A stretch of DNA of 64,000 nucleotides from Strigamia acuminata (GCA_949358305.1 OX442321.1:124001-188000); one strand, 5' to 3'; positions 37,226-48,237 are shown, counted from the first letter of the stretch. Notes: a model not told the origin generated them from the letters alone. Translations and numbers: made by a program.

Positions 37226-39359
37226 ATGGAAACTCTTGTACTCGTCTCTTATTTCTTCTCTCTCTGCCGAATGTGCGCGTCGGACTGCGACTGCGACATC
37301 AACCGAACGTTCGACTACATAATCGGTGAGCTGAGCAGTGAGCAGCAACACACTCACTTTTTTCTACTTTTATTCGAGTCAATTTCTCAATTTAGTGGGC
37401 GCGGGCACGACGGGATCCGTCGTTGCCGCCCGTCTCTCGGAGCTCGCGCACAAATCCGTGCTGGTTTTGGAGGCGGGCGGCCAACCGCCCTTGGTGTCGG
37501 ACATCCCCCTCCTGTCCCGCCAAGTGATGCGCACGCCCATGAATTGGAATTACAAAACCGAGCCTCAAAAACACTGTTGCAAAATTCTGCAGGATCAAGT
37601 AACCCGGATAAAATAAAGAAAAGCAAAAAAGCCTCTAAGTTCTATTTGTTCTCGTATAGTCGCTGCCCATCATCGCCGGCAGAGGTCTCGGAGGAACGAG
37701 TTCCCTCGACTTCATGCTGTACACCCGAGGAAACCCCAACGACTTCGACCACTGGCACTCGCTCGGCAACGACGGCTGGGACTACCAACAACTGCTGCCG
37801 TTCTTCCGCAAGCTGGAGGACTACCGGATTCCGCGAACGGCGGAGCAGGACGACTACCACACCCAGCACGGACCCGTCGGCGTCGCTAGACCCTGCTTCA
37901 GGAGCCCGATGGCCGACGCCTTTTTGAAAGCGGGTCACCAGCTGGGCCACCATTCGATCGACGTCAACGGGCGCCAGCAGACCGGCTTCATGATCCCGCC
38001 CCTCTTCCTCCGCGACGGGCGACGCTGCAGTTCGTACAACGGCTACCTCGAGCCCGCCATCAAACGCAGCAACCTGCGCGTTCTCATCAATGTCCTCGTC
38101 ACCAAAATCCGCATCGACTCCAAACTCAGGGCCGTCGGGGTCGTCTACCGCACCGCGGACAATCGTTCGTGCGAGGCGTCCGCGCGGCTGGACATCGTGC
38201 TTTCCGCCGGCGTCTTCAACACGCCTCAGCTTCTCATGCTGTCGGGCATCGGTCCGGCCGAGACGCTCAAAAGACACGGGGTATACATTGTCCAGTTGAC
38301 CGACCGAGCGCTAATTTCCTTTCGTTCCTTTCCAGATCCCGGTTAGGAAAAACGTTCCGGGCGTGGGACAAAATCTGCAGGATCACGTGACCGTCAACGG
38401 GCTCACGTTCTACGTCAATCAATCCGTCAGCTTCAACTACGAGCGATTCACGGACGGAGAGAATCTCGATTTGTGGCGCAAGACCAACACCGGACCGCTC
38501 ACCAGTTCGGGCGCGTACGAAGGGATCGCCTTCTACCGATCTAAATACACCAACGCGAGCCAAGACTGGCCGGACGTCGAAATCCTATTCAAATCCGACA
38601 ACGTGTTCGACCACGACACCACCAATCTACCGTCGGTAGGTCCGTCTTCGCTTTTGTAGTGTCCGCGATTCAAATCATTTTTCTTTTTCAGTACGTGCTA
38701 GGCTACCTACCGCCAGATTCCAGCGACGTGGTCACCTTCTATCCCGTTGTTCTGCGCCCGAAAAGCAGGGGACGCGTCACGATCGACGGCGCCGACCCTA
38801 CGCGTGCGCCCCTCGTCGATCCAAACTACTTGTCGCATCCCGACGACGTTAAAGTACTTCTGGAAGGTAACAATTACAATTAGAATTACAATTACAATTA
38901 AATTAAAATCCGAATTTGTACTTAGGTTGGAGATTCGCGTGGAAAATTGTTCAAAGCGATTCGTTTCAGAAATACGGCGCTCAAATATACAACTCGGGTC
39001 TATTTCCTCGTTGTTTGATCTACCTGTTGAGCAAATCGCAATACGAAAACTGCATCGTCCGCACGATGGCGTATACGGCTCACGGCCCCGTGGGAACGTG
39101 CAAAATGGGCCCCCGCGCCGACCGAATGGCCGTCGTCGACAACCAACTCCGGTAAAATCAATCAAAATTTGAAAATTTTAAGAATAAATATCTAATTTTT
39201 GTTAATTTTTAATTTTTCGTCAGAGTTCGGGGAATCAAAGGATTGAGAATCGCCGACGCGTCAGTCATGCCAACCGTGGTTTCGGGGCACCCTCGAACCG
39301 CGTGCATCGTCGTGGGCGAAAAGCTGGCCGCCATGTTAAAAAGCAAGACGCACGCGTGA
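37226..39359 (+). CDS. Secreted GMC oxidoreductase, copy 2, 586 aa
   Basis: Seven exons: 37226-37325, 37396-37598, 37660-38280, 38336-38635, 38692-38866, 38926-39151, 39224-39359. It is a tandem paralog of copy 1, only 160 bp downstream. Exons 1 and 2 have exactly the same lengths (100 and 203 nt) as in copy 1, and the 175-nt exon is also shared; three introns of copy 1 are absent inside exon 3 and one inside exon 4. FAD-binding [14 protein letters not shown], signature 1 ([15 protein letters not shown]), signature 2 ([15 protein letters not shown]) and the C-terminal [12 protein letters not shown] are present. Near the active site it reads [12 protein letters not shown], so a His is present but one residue further from GTC than usual; the second position has His (SGHPRTA). 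The N terminus is a signal peptide. The substrate is unknown. Confidence 0.93.
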
Positions 39360-39459
39360 ACAAACATTCCGTTTATCGTTTATCGTTTATCGAGCCCCCG
39401 CAATAACAATGTACAATGTACAATCTAACACAATCTAATTCGATGTAAATTTCAACATT

Positions 39460-40089
39460 TCAACATAAAGACAAAATCAAACTCTTCAACCACTGTCGTT
39501 TTCCCGCCACGAGATCGTAAGTCACGTAATCCTCGACGTCGCCCTGGAAATGTTCCAAGTACTTGGCGCAAATGTATTCGGCGTTGCAGATCACGTGGAT
39601 GCCGCAATCGAAGCCGTTGCTCTGCTGCAGACAGATCGCTTCGATCAGAGACGGCGCCGGCGCACATTGCACGAACGGGATCAAATGTTTCATCATGTCG
39701 CGTCCGTGCTGCAGGTTCGCGCCGCCCATCGAGTCAAAGTGGTAGAAACTGTTGAAGTGGCGCACGTACACGAGCAAACTCCAGTGCGAGCCGCCGGTCG
39801 CATCCTCGTCATCGCAGTCGTTCACGGCCAACAGAATCAAATCTTTCTCCGGCAGGTCGTGCGGCTCCACGAACACGCTCACGGCCGAGCCTTGCGTCAT
39901 CTTGATGCACTGGCACACTTCCGGGGCCACGAAACAAACGCCCCTGTCGAAACTTTTGTATTTCGCCTTTTCCAAGTATTGAAAGTAAAAACTGATCAAA
40001 CGATCGTTCAGCCATTCCGGTCCGTCCAAGATGTTTAGGTCGGATTGTTTAATTAAGCTGTCGTGGAAACTCAATATAACGTTCGTCAT
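39460..40089 (-). CDS. SENP8: NEDD8-specific protease SENP8/DEN1, 209 aa
   Basis: A single uninterrupted exon encodes a C48-family cysteine protease of normal SENP8 length. The catalytic residues fall at the family positions: His102 (GGSHWSLLVY), Asp119 (YHFDSM), oxyanion Gln155/156 and nucleophile Cys162 (LQQSNGFDCGIH). DEN1 removes NEDD8 from proteins and matures the NEDD8 precursor. The ATG lies 11 nt after the stop codon of an 83-residue ORF in the same spliced exon (which begins at 40107), so the two may share one mRNA. The 3' end faces the second GMC gene across only 100 bp. Confidence 0.96.
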   Translation of the reverse strand: MTNVILSFHDSLIKQSDLNILDGPEWLNDRLISFYFQYLEKAKYKSFDRGVCFVAPEVCQCIKMTQGSAVSVFVEPHDLPEKDLILLAVNDCDDEDATGGSHWSLLVYVRHFNSFYHFDSMGGANLQHGRDMMKHLIPFVQCAPAPSLIEAICLQQSNGFDCGIHVICNAEYICAKYLEHFQGDVEDYVTYDLVAGKRQWLKSLILSLC

Positions 40090-40100
40090 TCTTCGCTTTA

Positions 40101-40576
40101 TTACGGTCTGTAAATTAATTCAACTCAAATTAAATACGGTAATTCATTTCAATAAATACCGTAACTCACTTAAATCCTAGAAGTTTCTCGAGCGGTTCGT
40201 ATTTCCAGTGGTCTTGGCTCAGGTTTTCCGCCTTTTTCCTTAATCGGCTCAGTCGTTGCTCATGTAAATCTGAAATTTGAATACAATTTTGAATACAATC
40301 TGTTTCTACAAATAGAGAAAGAGAAAGAGAGAGAGAGATAGAGAGCTATTGGTATTTCAATATCACCTTTCTTTACTGTTTTCAACGTGGTTTCGACGTC
40401 GTGTTCGAAATGCAGTTTGGCCATAATCAGCTCGGTACCATCTGCAATTAAAACGTACAAGTTGAACTCGCGTAACAAAAAAGAAAAAGACACGACGGAT
40501 TTTTACTGGTATTGTCAGGTTCTTGTTCGACCGGAGAGCGAAACAGAGCTTTCCTCAGGTTGACGCCAGCCATCAT
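40101..40576 (-). CDS. Small 83-aa coiled-coil-like protein, upstream cistron of the SENP8 mRNA
   Basis: Exons: 40507-40576, 40367-40441, 40170-40269 and the last few bases 40101-40107. The protein starts MMAGVNLRKALFRS, has a charged central part (MAKLHFEHDVETTLKTVKK) and a basic helix (HEQRLSRLRKKAENL), and ends with DHWKYEPLEKLLGFKP. Phases agree at all three joins. The last exon starts ACCG and then TAATAA, so the ORF stops two codons in and SENP8 begins 11 nt later. I do not recognise the family. If the last intron is not spliced, the ORF ends after GFK. The upstream region has AAAATGGCG and CGCCAGATGTCGCC, as expected for a housekeeping promoter. Confidence 0.75.
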
Positions 40577-40844
40577 GGATTTTACCCACAATGCCCCGCT
40601 TTCAAGCTCTCAAAATGGCGAATTTTTAATTTTCGATCTTCTCGCCAGATGTCGCCAAAGCCCAATTGGCAATAAAGTAAGGTAAAATTTCAAATTCATG
40701 GACCAAAACTATGATTTATTTATAAATGACTTGCCAAAGTCTCTCGACTACAAAACGAATCTTTTACTCAAAATATATAAAATTATTTGAAATGAATTAT
40801 CCACGCACAAAGATATATACAAAATCGAACAAACACCAGGCTGA
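40577..40844. promoter_or_regulatory. Promoter region of the 83-aa/SENP8 unit
   Basis: It holds AAAATGGCG (YY1-like) near 40613 and CGCCAGATGTCGCC at 40643-40656, the same sequence family as in the UBE2D/CDGSH promoter. The right part should be the CDK1 3' UTR, since CDK1 is read in the same direction toward it. Confidence 0.5.
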
Positions 40845-42082
40845 TCAGGTGGGAATTTTCGATTTATCCATGTTGTTGAAATAAGGATGCTTGAGAGCAT
40901 CCTTGGCAGTGATGCGAATAGTGGGATCGTAAATGAAAGTTTGCTGCAAAAGTTCTAATCCCTGCGAATCGAGCGTCTTCACGTTGTTGCTCAAATTGCC
41001 GCCTTTCCAGTTCGGGAATGTTTTCTTGTAGTCCGGTAATTCAGCCACTCCTTTCCAAGTCTGCTCGGTCGGCGTCCCGAGTGTCCTGAAAAATAATTTC
41101 CATTCAGAAAAAAAAATTCCAATTTCTAAATTCAAAATTCCAATTGACGCACCGAAAAATGCGGAAAAGCTGATCGATCTCCGAATCCCCGTGGAACAGG
41201 GGACGTTTCGTGATCATTTCTGCAAAAATGCAACCGATGCTCCACACGTCGACCGGCGTCGAGTAGCGAAGGGTTCCCAACAAAACCTCGGGCGCGCGGT
41301 ACCACAAAGTGACCACCTGCAACCAATTCAATTAAATTTAAATTAAATTTAAATTTAATTTAGTGATTCCAACTCACCTCGTGAGTGTAGGCTCGAACCG
41401 GGATGCCAAAAGCACGCGCCAGACCAAAATCAGCAATTTTAATCACTCCTTTTTTATCCAACAAAAGGTTTTGTGGTTTTAAATCGCGGTGAAGTATTCT
41501 ACGCTGATGGCAAAAGACTATTCCTTGCAAAATTTGATGCAAATAACTCTGTAAATTAAACATACATTAGGTAAGTTTTAAAAAAATTTTAAAAAAATTA
41601 AAAAATAAAAACCTTGGCGAGTGATTTATCCATGTATTGTCCGCTGGGAATAGAATCCATATATTTCTTTAAATCCATCGAGAGGTATTCGAACACGAGG
41701 TATAATTTACTTTCTTGCATCAAAACGTCTTCCAAACTGCAACGGATGAAAATTTGAAATTATTTTTCAAATTTTTCAAAAAAATATACCGTATATTATT
41801 ATTATTATTATTAGAATTTATTTCTTACCACACGATGTTTGAATGCTGCAGTTCCTTTAGAAGAGAAATTTCACGAATTGCGGTGGACGGGACTCCTTCG
41901 TCGTCGTTTTCCAGTCGAATTTTCTTCAACGCAACAACGGCGCCGGTCTTTTTGTTTTTTCCTTTATAGACCACACCGTACGTCCCTAAATTCACGGATA
42001 AACAAATCACCGTTTAAAACTACTCAATCAGAATAGCCAATCTACCTTCGCCTATCTTCTCCACTTTCATGTAATCCTCCAT
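40845..42082 (-). CDS. CDK1: Cyclin-dependent kinase 1 (cdc2), 297 aa
   Basis: Six exons: 42046-42082, 41829-41985, 41613-41736, 41378-41548, 41153-41316, 40845-41085; 298 codons, matching CDK1. The inhibitory Thr14/Tyr15 site (GEGTYG) is split by intron 1. The cyclin-binding helix is [13 protein letters not shown] (PSTAIRE), the catalytic loop is [12 protein letters not shown], then [19 protein letters not shown] with the activating Thr161. [12 protein letters not shown] and [13 protein letters not shown] are typical of CDK1 rather than CDK2. CDK1 with cyclin B drives mitosis. One donor is weak (AAG followed by GTTTTT at 41613), but the phase demands it. Confidence 0.97.
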
Positions 42083-42754
42083 TTCGTTCAACTTTTGCTT
42101 TTCGGGGATGAAATGTGCTAACGAAACAGCAACGGTCCTAGGCCATACACGTTCACAAGCCCCGCTCGTAAGAACAGTTTGAAAATAGCCAATCACGAGC
42201 GAGGAAAAGTTTTTCCACCAGTGGGCGTCAAGATAGATAACTTTACTAACGGATTTATAAAGACTTTTTTTAAAATATGAAGTAGACAGAAATAAAATTG
42301 ATTTTTTCTCCTTTTAATTAAAAATCTTTCAATTCGGAAACGTAATCGACTACTTAAAATGTGACCGCTTGCCGCGGCTGGCGTGTCGGACGAGTTTATT
42401 TGAAAATGGAGTCCGCATTGTCAACGTGCGGGCGTTTGTTTACACCCGTATGACATTATTTTCGTAATTTTTCCACCCACGATCGTACTTGAAAACTGTT
42501 ATTACTCCACATTTTTCCTCGTCACAACTTCCTTCTAGCAAAAAAATGTATTTTGGTTTTGAAGGTCGAATTATTTCATTCATTGTCAGGATAGAAATTG
42601 CAAAAGGAAAAAAAAGGCAAAAAAAGTAGTTCTCACTTAAAAAAAATTTATTAAAACATAACATATGGTTTAAGTAATACTGTACACAGTGCGATTATTT
42701 TTCAAATAAATTGTGACTCGACAGGAAGATTTGAGTGAAAAAATGCACACACTA
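42083..42754. promoter_or_regulatory. CDK1 5' region and synaptotagmin 3' region
   Basis: No exon is seen. TTTGAA (CHR-like) at 42178-42183 and CCAAT at 42189-42193 lie about 100 bp upstream of the CDK1 ATG, an arrangement typical of mitotic gene promoters. The link to cell-cycle control is inferred. Sequence above about 42400 is A/T-rich and should be the synaptotagmin 3' UTR. Confidence 0.4.
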
Positions 42755-44842
42755 TTATGTGACTTCGGTTAAAAAATGCCAGCGCTCGATGGAGGTTCGC
42801 GGATTGGACATCATGTCCTGCCAGTGTTGTAATTCGTCTCCGCGAGCGTAGAGAAACGAACCGACCGAAACCCGAGCGCACTTGACCGCGTTATTGTCCC
42901 TGGTTGCCATAGCGATCAAACAGATGCTGCACGAATCAAAATGTCTGCCGATGACCGAAAACGAGAAATTCTGGAAAATGTTTGGATTCTCGCAAAACTT
43001 CACTTTTGATGTGTCCTTAAATTTAATCAGTTTCGACCCGTAGTAAAATTCAACGCGAATAAATAATTCTGAAATTTAAATACCTTCATTAATTTAAAAT
43101 ACCTCTCACTTGTCAATGTCACAATTCGTTACCTGTTTTTGTTTGTTCTATCACAGAAACTTGTTTAAAACGGAATTCTCTTCCTCTTAAAACGGACACT
43201 TTAATACGGTCCGTGTAAGGATTACAACACAGCGAGAAATAAAGTTCACCAACTTGATTGACTTTCTAGAAATCAATCAATCAATCGAATCAATAGAATC
43301 AATTAATAATTTTGCTCACTTGTGATATGCTGTCTAAATTTTTCCACAGTATACATTCATTTGCCAGATCGACCTTTTGCAGCGCTATAATGGCATGCCC
43401 TAAAGTGTGCCGTACATTCTTTTTGTCCATGTCGTACACGGATAATTTGACAGTCCTACGAGCCAACTCTACAACACTTATCTATTCAAATTTTAAAAAA
43501 ATTACCGTAAAATTTGAAAACATTTTTAAATAAGAATTCACCATAAAAGTGAATGTTTCGTTGAAATGCGGCGAAAGGGTTCGTCGCCTGGGTTTAGTTT
43601 GCTGGAAATTCATCTCGTCCGGCAGAATGTAAACGCGCACAAACGGATCCCTGAGTTCGTGACACATTCCTCGAGCTACAAAAATATATTCAAATAAATA
43701 TACTAGGATGAAGAAGATACAAGATAGATGTCGGCACCTCTTAGATAGCGAGCTTTAACTACGGTCACGCTTAATTGCGACGTTTGCGTCTCGTACTTAA
43801 TCGTGAACCAAATTCTGCCGTTCGTGTTGGCGAACCGCTGAATGGCAGCTTCCTCTTCGTCCGACGTCCTGAAAGCATCGATGCAATGCGGTGCGACCAT
43901 GTCCGGTTACAATAATAAATCAGTTTATGCTTACCCCGACGTGTCATCGTGATTGGTAGAGAGTAAATTGCGATGGTAATAGGCGGAGGAAAAGTTTCTG
44001 GGCTGGACGTGCGAGATGCTCACGTTGGGTTTGGCGTGGTCCTCGAGGAACCCGGCGTCAACTTGCGACTCGCCCGTGCTGCTGGACGAGTAGCGCGTCA
44101 CGTAACGAAGGGTCTTGAAATCCACCGGCTCGTTTTCGAGGATCGTCTCTTTCGGCTTCCGTAATCGAACGATTAAAAACATCACGCCCATGACGGTCAG
44201 CACGACGGCGACCCCTCCTAACACGCTCAATCCGATCATCCATTCCAGAGGAAGAACTATCACGTGTGCAAATACACAAACAACATTAACGTTCAACAGC
44301 TGCTGTACAATCTTTAATTTATGACTCGAAAATTTAATAATAAAGTGCGTAGGAAGTAAGGTTGGACAAAACAAACAAAAAAGTAAAAAAGTCAGCAAAA
44401 GTTTTCATCAAAAAGCCAGGATGCGTCTATTTGCCGAGGTAAAATATGTGCTTCCATTATCTTTTATGTTGGAAACACGCAAGTTTTATCATTTTAATGC
44501 ATAAGTTCAAGGTTGTTTTGAAAAAGATATATCATACACGTCTGTATAAAATTCTTTTAAATTGAAATTCAACAGATGGTGCTCGATACTTGATAAATTA
44601 TTTCTCGCTTATTGTTTGCCCACAGCCGAAAGAGATAATTTGAATTTCAAGGACGAAACTTAAAAACACGCACAAATTGAGCATCTGGTTCTGGATAGTT
44701 GGCTAACGCGTTATAACATATTTAACGCAATTCGATGGCCCCGTTTTGATTACATCAAATGAATAAACAATTAAATTCAAACTATACCTTGATTCGGGCC
44801 GACTATTGTGGAAACGACGGTTTGGCTGTGCTTTTCCATCAT
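42755..44842 (-). CDS. SYT15: Synaptotagmin-15, 411 aa
   Basis: Seven exons: 44788-44842, 43935-44256, 43738-43868, 43542-43675, 43320-43466, 43133-43265, 42755-43068. A short extracellular N terminus is followed by one membrane segment (about 25-47, MIGLSVLGGVAVVLTVMG). C2A begins GRIWFTIKYETQTSQ and has the Syt15-like VYILPDEMNFQQTKPRRRTL. C2B begins VGELYFSLCCNPY and ends ARVSVGSFLYARGDELQHWQ with the final ERWHFL. Loop 1 of C2B and most of loop 3 lack the calcium-binding Asp residues, and C2A keeps only part of its set, so calcium-independent membrane trafficking is likely, as known for Syt15. Two ATGs are adjacent at the start. The acceptor of exon 5 was set by frame (TAGAG then TTGGC), the least certain join. 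Confidence 0.9.
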
Positions 44843-45502
44843 ATCCTAAACACGATTGCATCGCCGTTCGCATTTCTCATTGTGGATGTTCATTAAAAGA
44901 CCGGGGACAGAGAAAAAAATTTAAAGTTCGAACGTGTCGTTTCGCTCGCTCGCAGGTGAAAGATTGAAAGATGTAACGAGCGGGGAGCGCATGCAACCTC
45001 CGATCAAAAGGCCGAACGCAAATGACGTCAATCTGCGACGATTTCAACATCTGCCGGTGGGCGTGGGGTGTTTACACTTTACGTAACTCACACTATGGTA
45101 ATTATTTCTTTTGTGAAAGCGATGGATTGAATGTAACGCGTGCGAATACAATTTGAACAAACACATTGGCACACAATAGAGCGCAATTCAGTTAGTAATT
45201 AACTAATTCATCAAGCAATAAAGGGAAAACAAAGTGAAATTCAAATTGAAATTGATAACAAACAATTGGCATTTCGATAGGTTAAGGTCACCTCGGTTGG
45301 AAACTTGGAATTTACTCAAAATAGCTCCGATTTGTGGTCAGCGATCGAGATAAAGATGCTCGTTAACCTAGTTTCTATCCCCCTACCTAATGGCTTTCTT
45401 CTTTCCAATAAAAAGCCCCTTTCAATTTCCAAGTCAACTCACTCGCTCGCTCACCTCAACTCGACTCACCCACTCAACGAGTCACCTCTTCGAGACAGAA
45501 AA
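44843..45502. promoter_or_regulatory. Divergent 5' region of synaptotagmin-15 and the His-rich gene
   Basis: No exon was supported. A CCAATAAAAAG element near 45405-45416 could be a TATA-like box for the plus-strand gene. CTCACT repeats follow. Confidence 0.4.
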
Positions 45503-46162
45503 ATGACTTTGACGCACACACAGGTACAATCATCACGAAGACGAATCACGAGCAGGAGCAGGAGCGGATTGATAGTTTCTCTCTCTCTGTTCTCGGCCCC
45601 CGAATTGCAAAACAAAATTGAAAACAAAATAATATTTTGGGGCATGAAGGGCTCGTACGAACCAGAAATCCGCCTCTGCAACGACGAAGAACCTTAAGTA
45701 ATCTTAATTCTCTTTTCAGGTGATTCTCGTTTTCTTCTTGTTTACTTCTGTCAGTGGCTTTCCTACTTTTGGATTTGGAAATTTCAACCCATTTTTCGGC
45801 TACGGGTTCGGGCACGGCGTGCACCACGTTTTCGGCGGTCAAGGAGCCAGCTACGGAGCAGGCCACAGAGCAGGCCACGGTCACATCGACCACATCGATA
45901 TCCACCACGTGAGTCCGCACGTGTTCCATCAGCCGTCGAGTCATTATTTACATTTTGATGGTGAGTAATTGCGCGCCGAGTTTCAATAACCTCAGTGAAT
46001 GAGCGTTCTCTCTCAGCGCATAATCTGAAATGTAAACACTAAACAGTTAGGAAACGACGAGCGCAAAACGTGGCCGATCGCGAGCAGCAGAAGACGGAAA
46101 AGTTAACTCCGCCGAAAACGGAATATCCTTTCTATTTTCAGCAGCAAAAAATTAGAAATTAA
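45503..46162 (+). CDS. Secreted His/Gly-rich small protein with two possible C termini
   Basis: Exon 1 (45503-45523) encodes MTLTHTQ; exon 2 (45720-45960) continues with a hydrophobic VILVFFLFTSVSG, completing a signal peptide. The mature protein is Phe/Gly-rich and then His-rich (GHGHIDHIDIHH, HVFHQPSSHYLHFD). Two acceptors fit the third exon. The first (46017-46042, after TCTCTCTCAG) adds AHNLKCKH for a total of 95 aa. The second (46047-46162, after ACTAAACAG) adds 37 residues starting RKRRAQNVADREQQ, for 124 aa. Both keep the frame. The His clusters suggest metal binding, which is only an inference. No family is recognised. The long form ends 42 bp from the caspase stop on the opposite strand. 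Confidence 0.7.
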
Positions 46163-46204
46163 AAATTAATCATTTTTTTAATGTTAAACAAATACAACTT
46201 AATG

Positions 46205-48083
46205 TCACTTTTTGCTAAAATAAACACGTTTCGTGAGTGTGGAATGGAAACAAGAGATTTGTTTTTTCTTGTTGTACGCCCTCTTCCGAGGGTCGTTAAC
46301 GAACGACTCCATATCAACCGCCACTTTGAGATTGACCGCGGTCAAAACATCGAACAAATCCGCGTCGCCCGCTGTCTTCACCACGTCGTTGAGTACATTT
46401 ATGAACCACGAGCCGTGTGAAGGACGTCGAAACGAATAATAACCTAAAATAAAAAAAATTAAAATTAAAATTAAAATTAAATTTTAAAAATTTTAATTAA
46501 AAAAATGACCATCGGCCGTGGAAAAGGCGACGAGAATGTCCGGATCAACGTGGGGTGCTTGAAACGGTTCCTTCTGCTCGATCGACTTGGAATCAAAAAC
46601 TTCGTTTTGACTTTCCAACCACTTCTGAGGTATTTTGATGGGAGCGCTGCGTCTCCGAGACGTCAGCGGCACGTCCAGAAGCATCGCGTCCCCCTCGCCC
46701 TCGCTGATCCCGCGACTTCGACGTTTTTGCGAACGCCAGAACGATTTGTCTTTCACGAACGGAATGAGATCGTCGGCGCTGCTGCGTCTGTCCTCTAGCC
46801 ACAACGACGGCACGCTGTGAATGCTCCCGCTGCTGCCTCTTCGCGGACCCTCGTCCATCAGTTGGCCGTCCACTCGCGTGTCGGTGGTCGATCCTTCGTC
46901 ACCCTCGGGGTCTACGATGGCTTTTAATACGGTTTTGTCGTTCGAGGTTATCACGAGAATCTCATCCGGCGATTTTTCACCGGAATTTGACCACATGTCC
47001 TTCTCCACCTCCGTTTCGGGAGTTGCGCCGTCTCTCGCTTCCATGCTTAAACGTGATAATTTCTCTCGGACGAGTATCGGATCTTGCACGTCGACCCCCG
47101 CATCCAACTCGGTTCCGCGACACGCCTGAATGAAGAAGAGTTTCGGCTTGCCCTTAAGAGGCGGGCACTCGACGTCCGTGAAATATTTCCACATCTCCGA
47201 AGTGGGGAATAGTTGGTCCACCGAATAGAGCGAATTTCGTTCGCCGTGCGAGAAAACGGCGCACACGAATGCGTCGTAATCTTCGTAATTCACGTTTTTA
47301 GACACTATAAAGCAAAAAGAAAAAACAAAAGAATAGAATAGAATAGAATATGGTTAAATAATTAATTACGATCGTATAATCGATCCATAATCGCGGTGTA
47401 GCTCGCATCCCGGACGATAAGGATATCGGACGGTCTGAAACCCCAATGCAACAAAATTTGACAAAACATATCTTCGTCCAGATTCGTTCCTCCGCGCGGA
47501 GCCATTCCCGGAATGGCAAACTGAAAATGGTTGAAGATGATGGCCTTCCCTCTCCGCGGACGATCCATGCGGTAATCCAGTTCCAATTTCGTCTCCATTT
47601 TCGGTTTCCATCTGGCAAAAAAAACGCTTTTTAAACGAGTCCAACCGCCGCCGACGGATTTTGACATGTTTCCACGCGATTGCACTCGTGATTGATTGAT
47701 TGGCTTATCAAGGAACCTTATCGAGCAACAATTTCAATTACATTTCTTCCAACGGGATCTCGTCGCCGTGGCTGCTCGACTCGTCGGCATTCGACGAATT
47801 CAACAGGGACCTGTTGCCAACACACAAATTGTTGAAAAATAAAGCGTTAAAACCGATAGCCGGAGTAAAGAAACACCTCAAAGTAGCGGAGCTGTAATGA
47901 TCCAAACTAAATTGAAGAGAAAATTAATTTTACAATTTTACAATCAACACAACGAAACGTACTTGTCTCCCGCTTCGTGTCCACCTTTCGAATTCGAGCT
48001 TGCGAAGAATAAAATAGCAATTAAAATCCAAACTAGACAAATTGAGTTTGTTCGCTTTACCTGCTTCCCTCTTCGTCGCCCAT
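46205..48083 (-). CDS. Effector-type caspase with long inter-subunit linker, 467 aa
   Basis: Six exons: 48061-48083, 47963-47998, 47742-47810, 47370-47611, 46510-47304, 46205-46443, all in phase. The N-terminal prodomain is about 60 residues, acidic and Ser-rich, without CARD or DED. The large subunit starts LELDYRMDRPRRGKAIIFNH. Catalytic His143 lies in SHGE and Cys185 in QACRG, and the specificity Arg is in APRGGT. The small subunit begins DPDILVAFSTADGYYSFRRP and has GSWFINVLNDVV. Between Cys185 and the small subunit there are about 195 residues, compared with about 33 in caspase-3. The extra part is rich in charge and carries RRSS and RRRS motifs. Caspases cut proteins after Asp during apoptosis. 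The join of exons 3 and 4 was fixed by frame and a strong TTTTTTTTGCCAG acceptor. Confidence 0.92.
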
Positions 48084-48237
48084 CGTTTAACGAGTCTGGT
48101 GAAAGGCGATTGAAATTTCAAAACTTAATCACTTGTTTTTATTGTCCGTAATCAACTGATAATCGACAAATGATCGTACATTTCTATATAAAATCATTCC
48201 GATTCTGTTTACAATTACATCGTCGCCGCTTTTAAAA

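Noticed and set aside
47668-47741. Alternative caspase start at the ATG near 47667 (MSKSVGGG)
   Set aside because: Reading through is possible, but the intron from 47741 to 47612 with its strong acceptor joins three upstream in-frame exons perfectly, so the upstream ATG at 48083 is preferred. An alternative promoter is not excluded.
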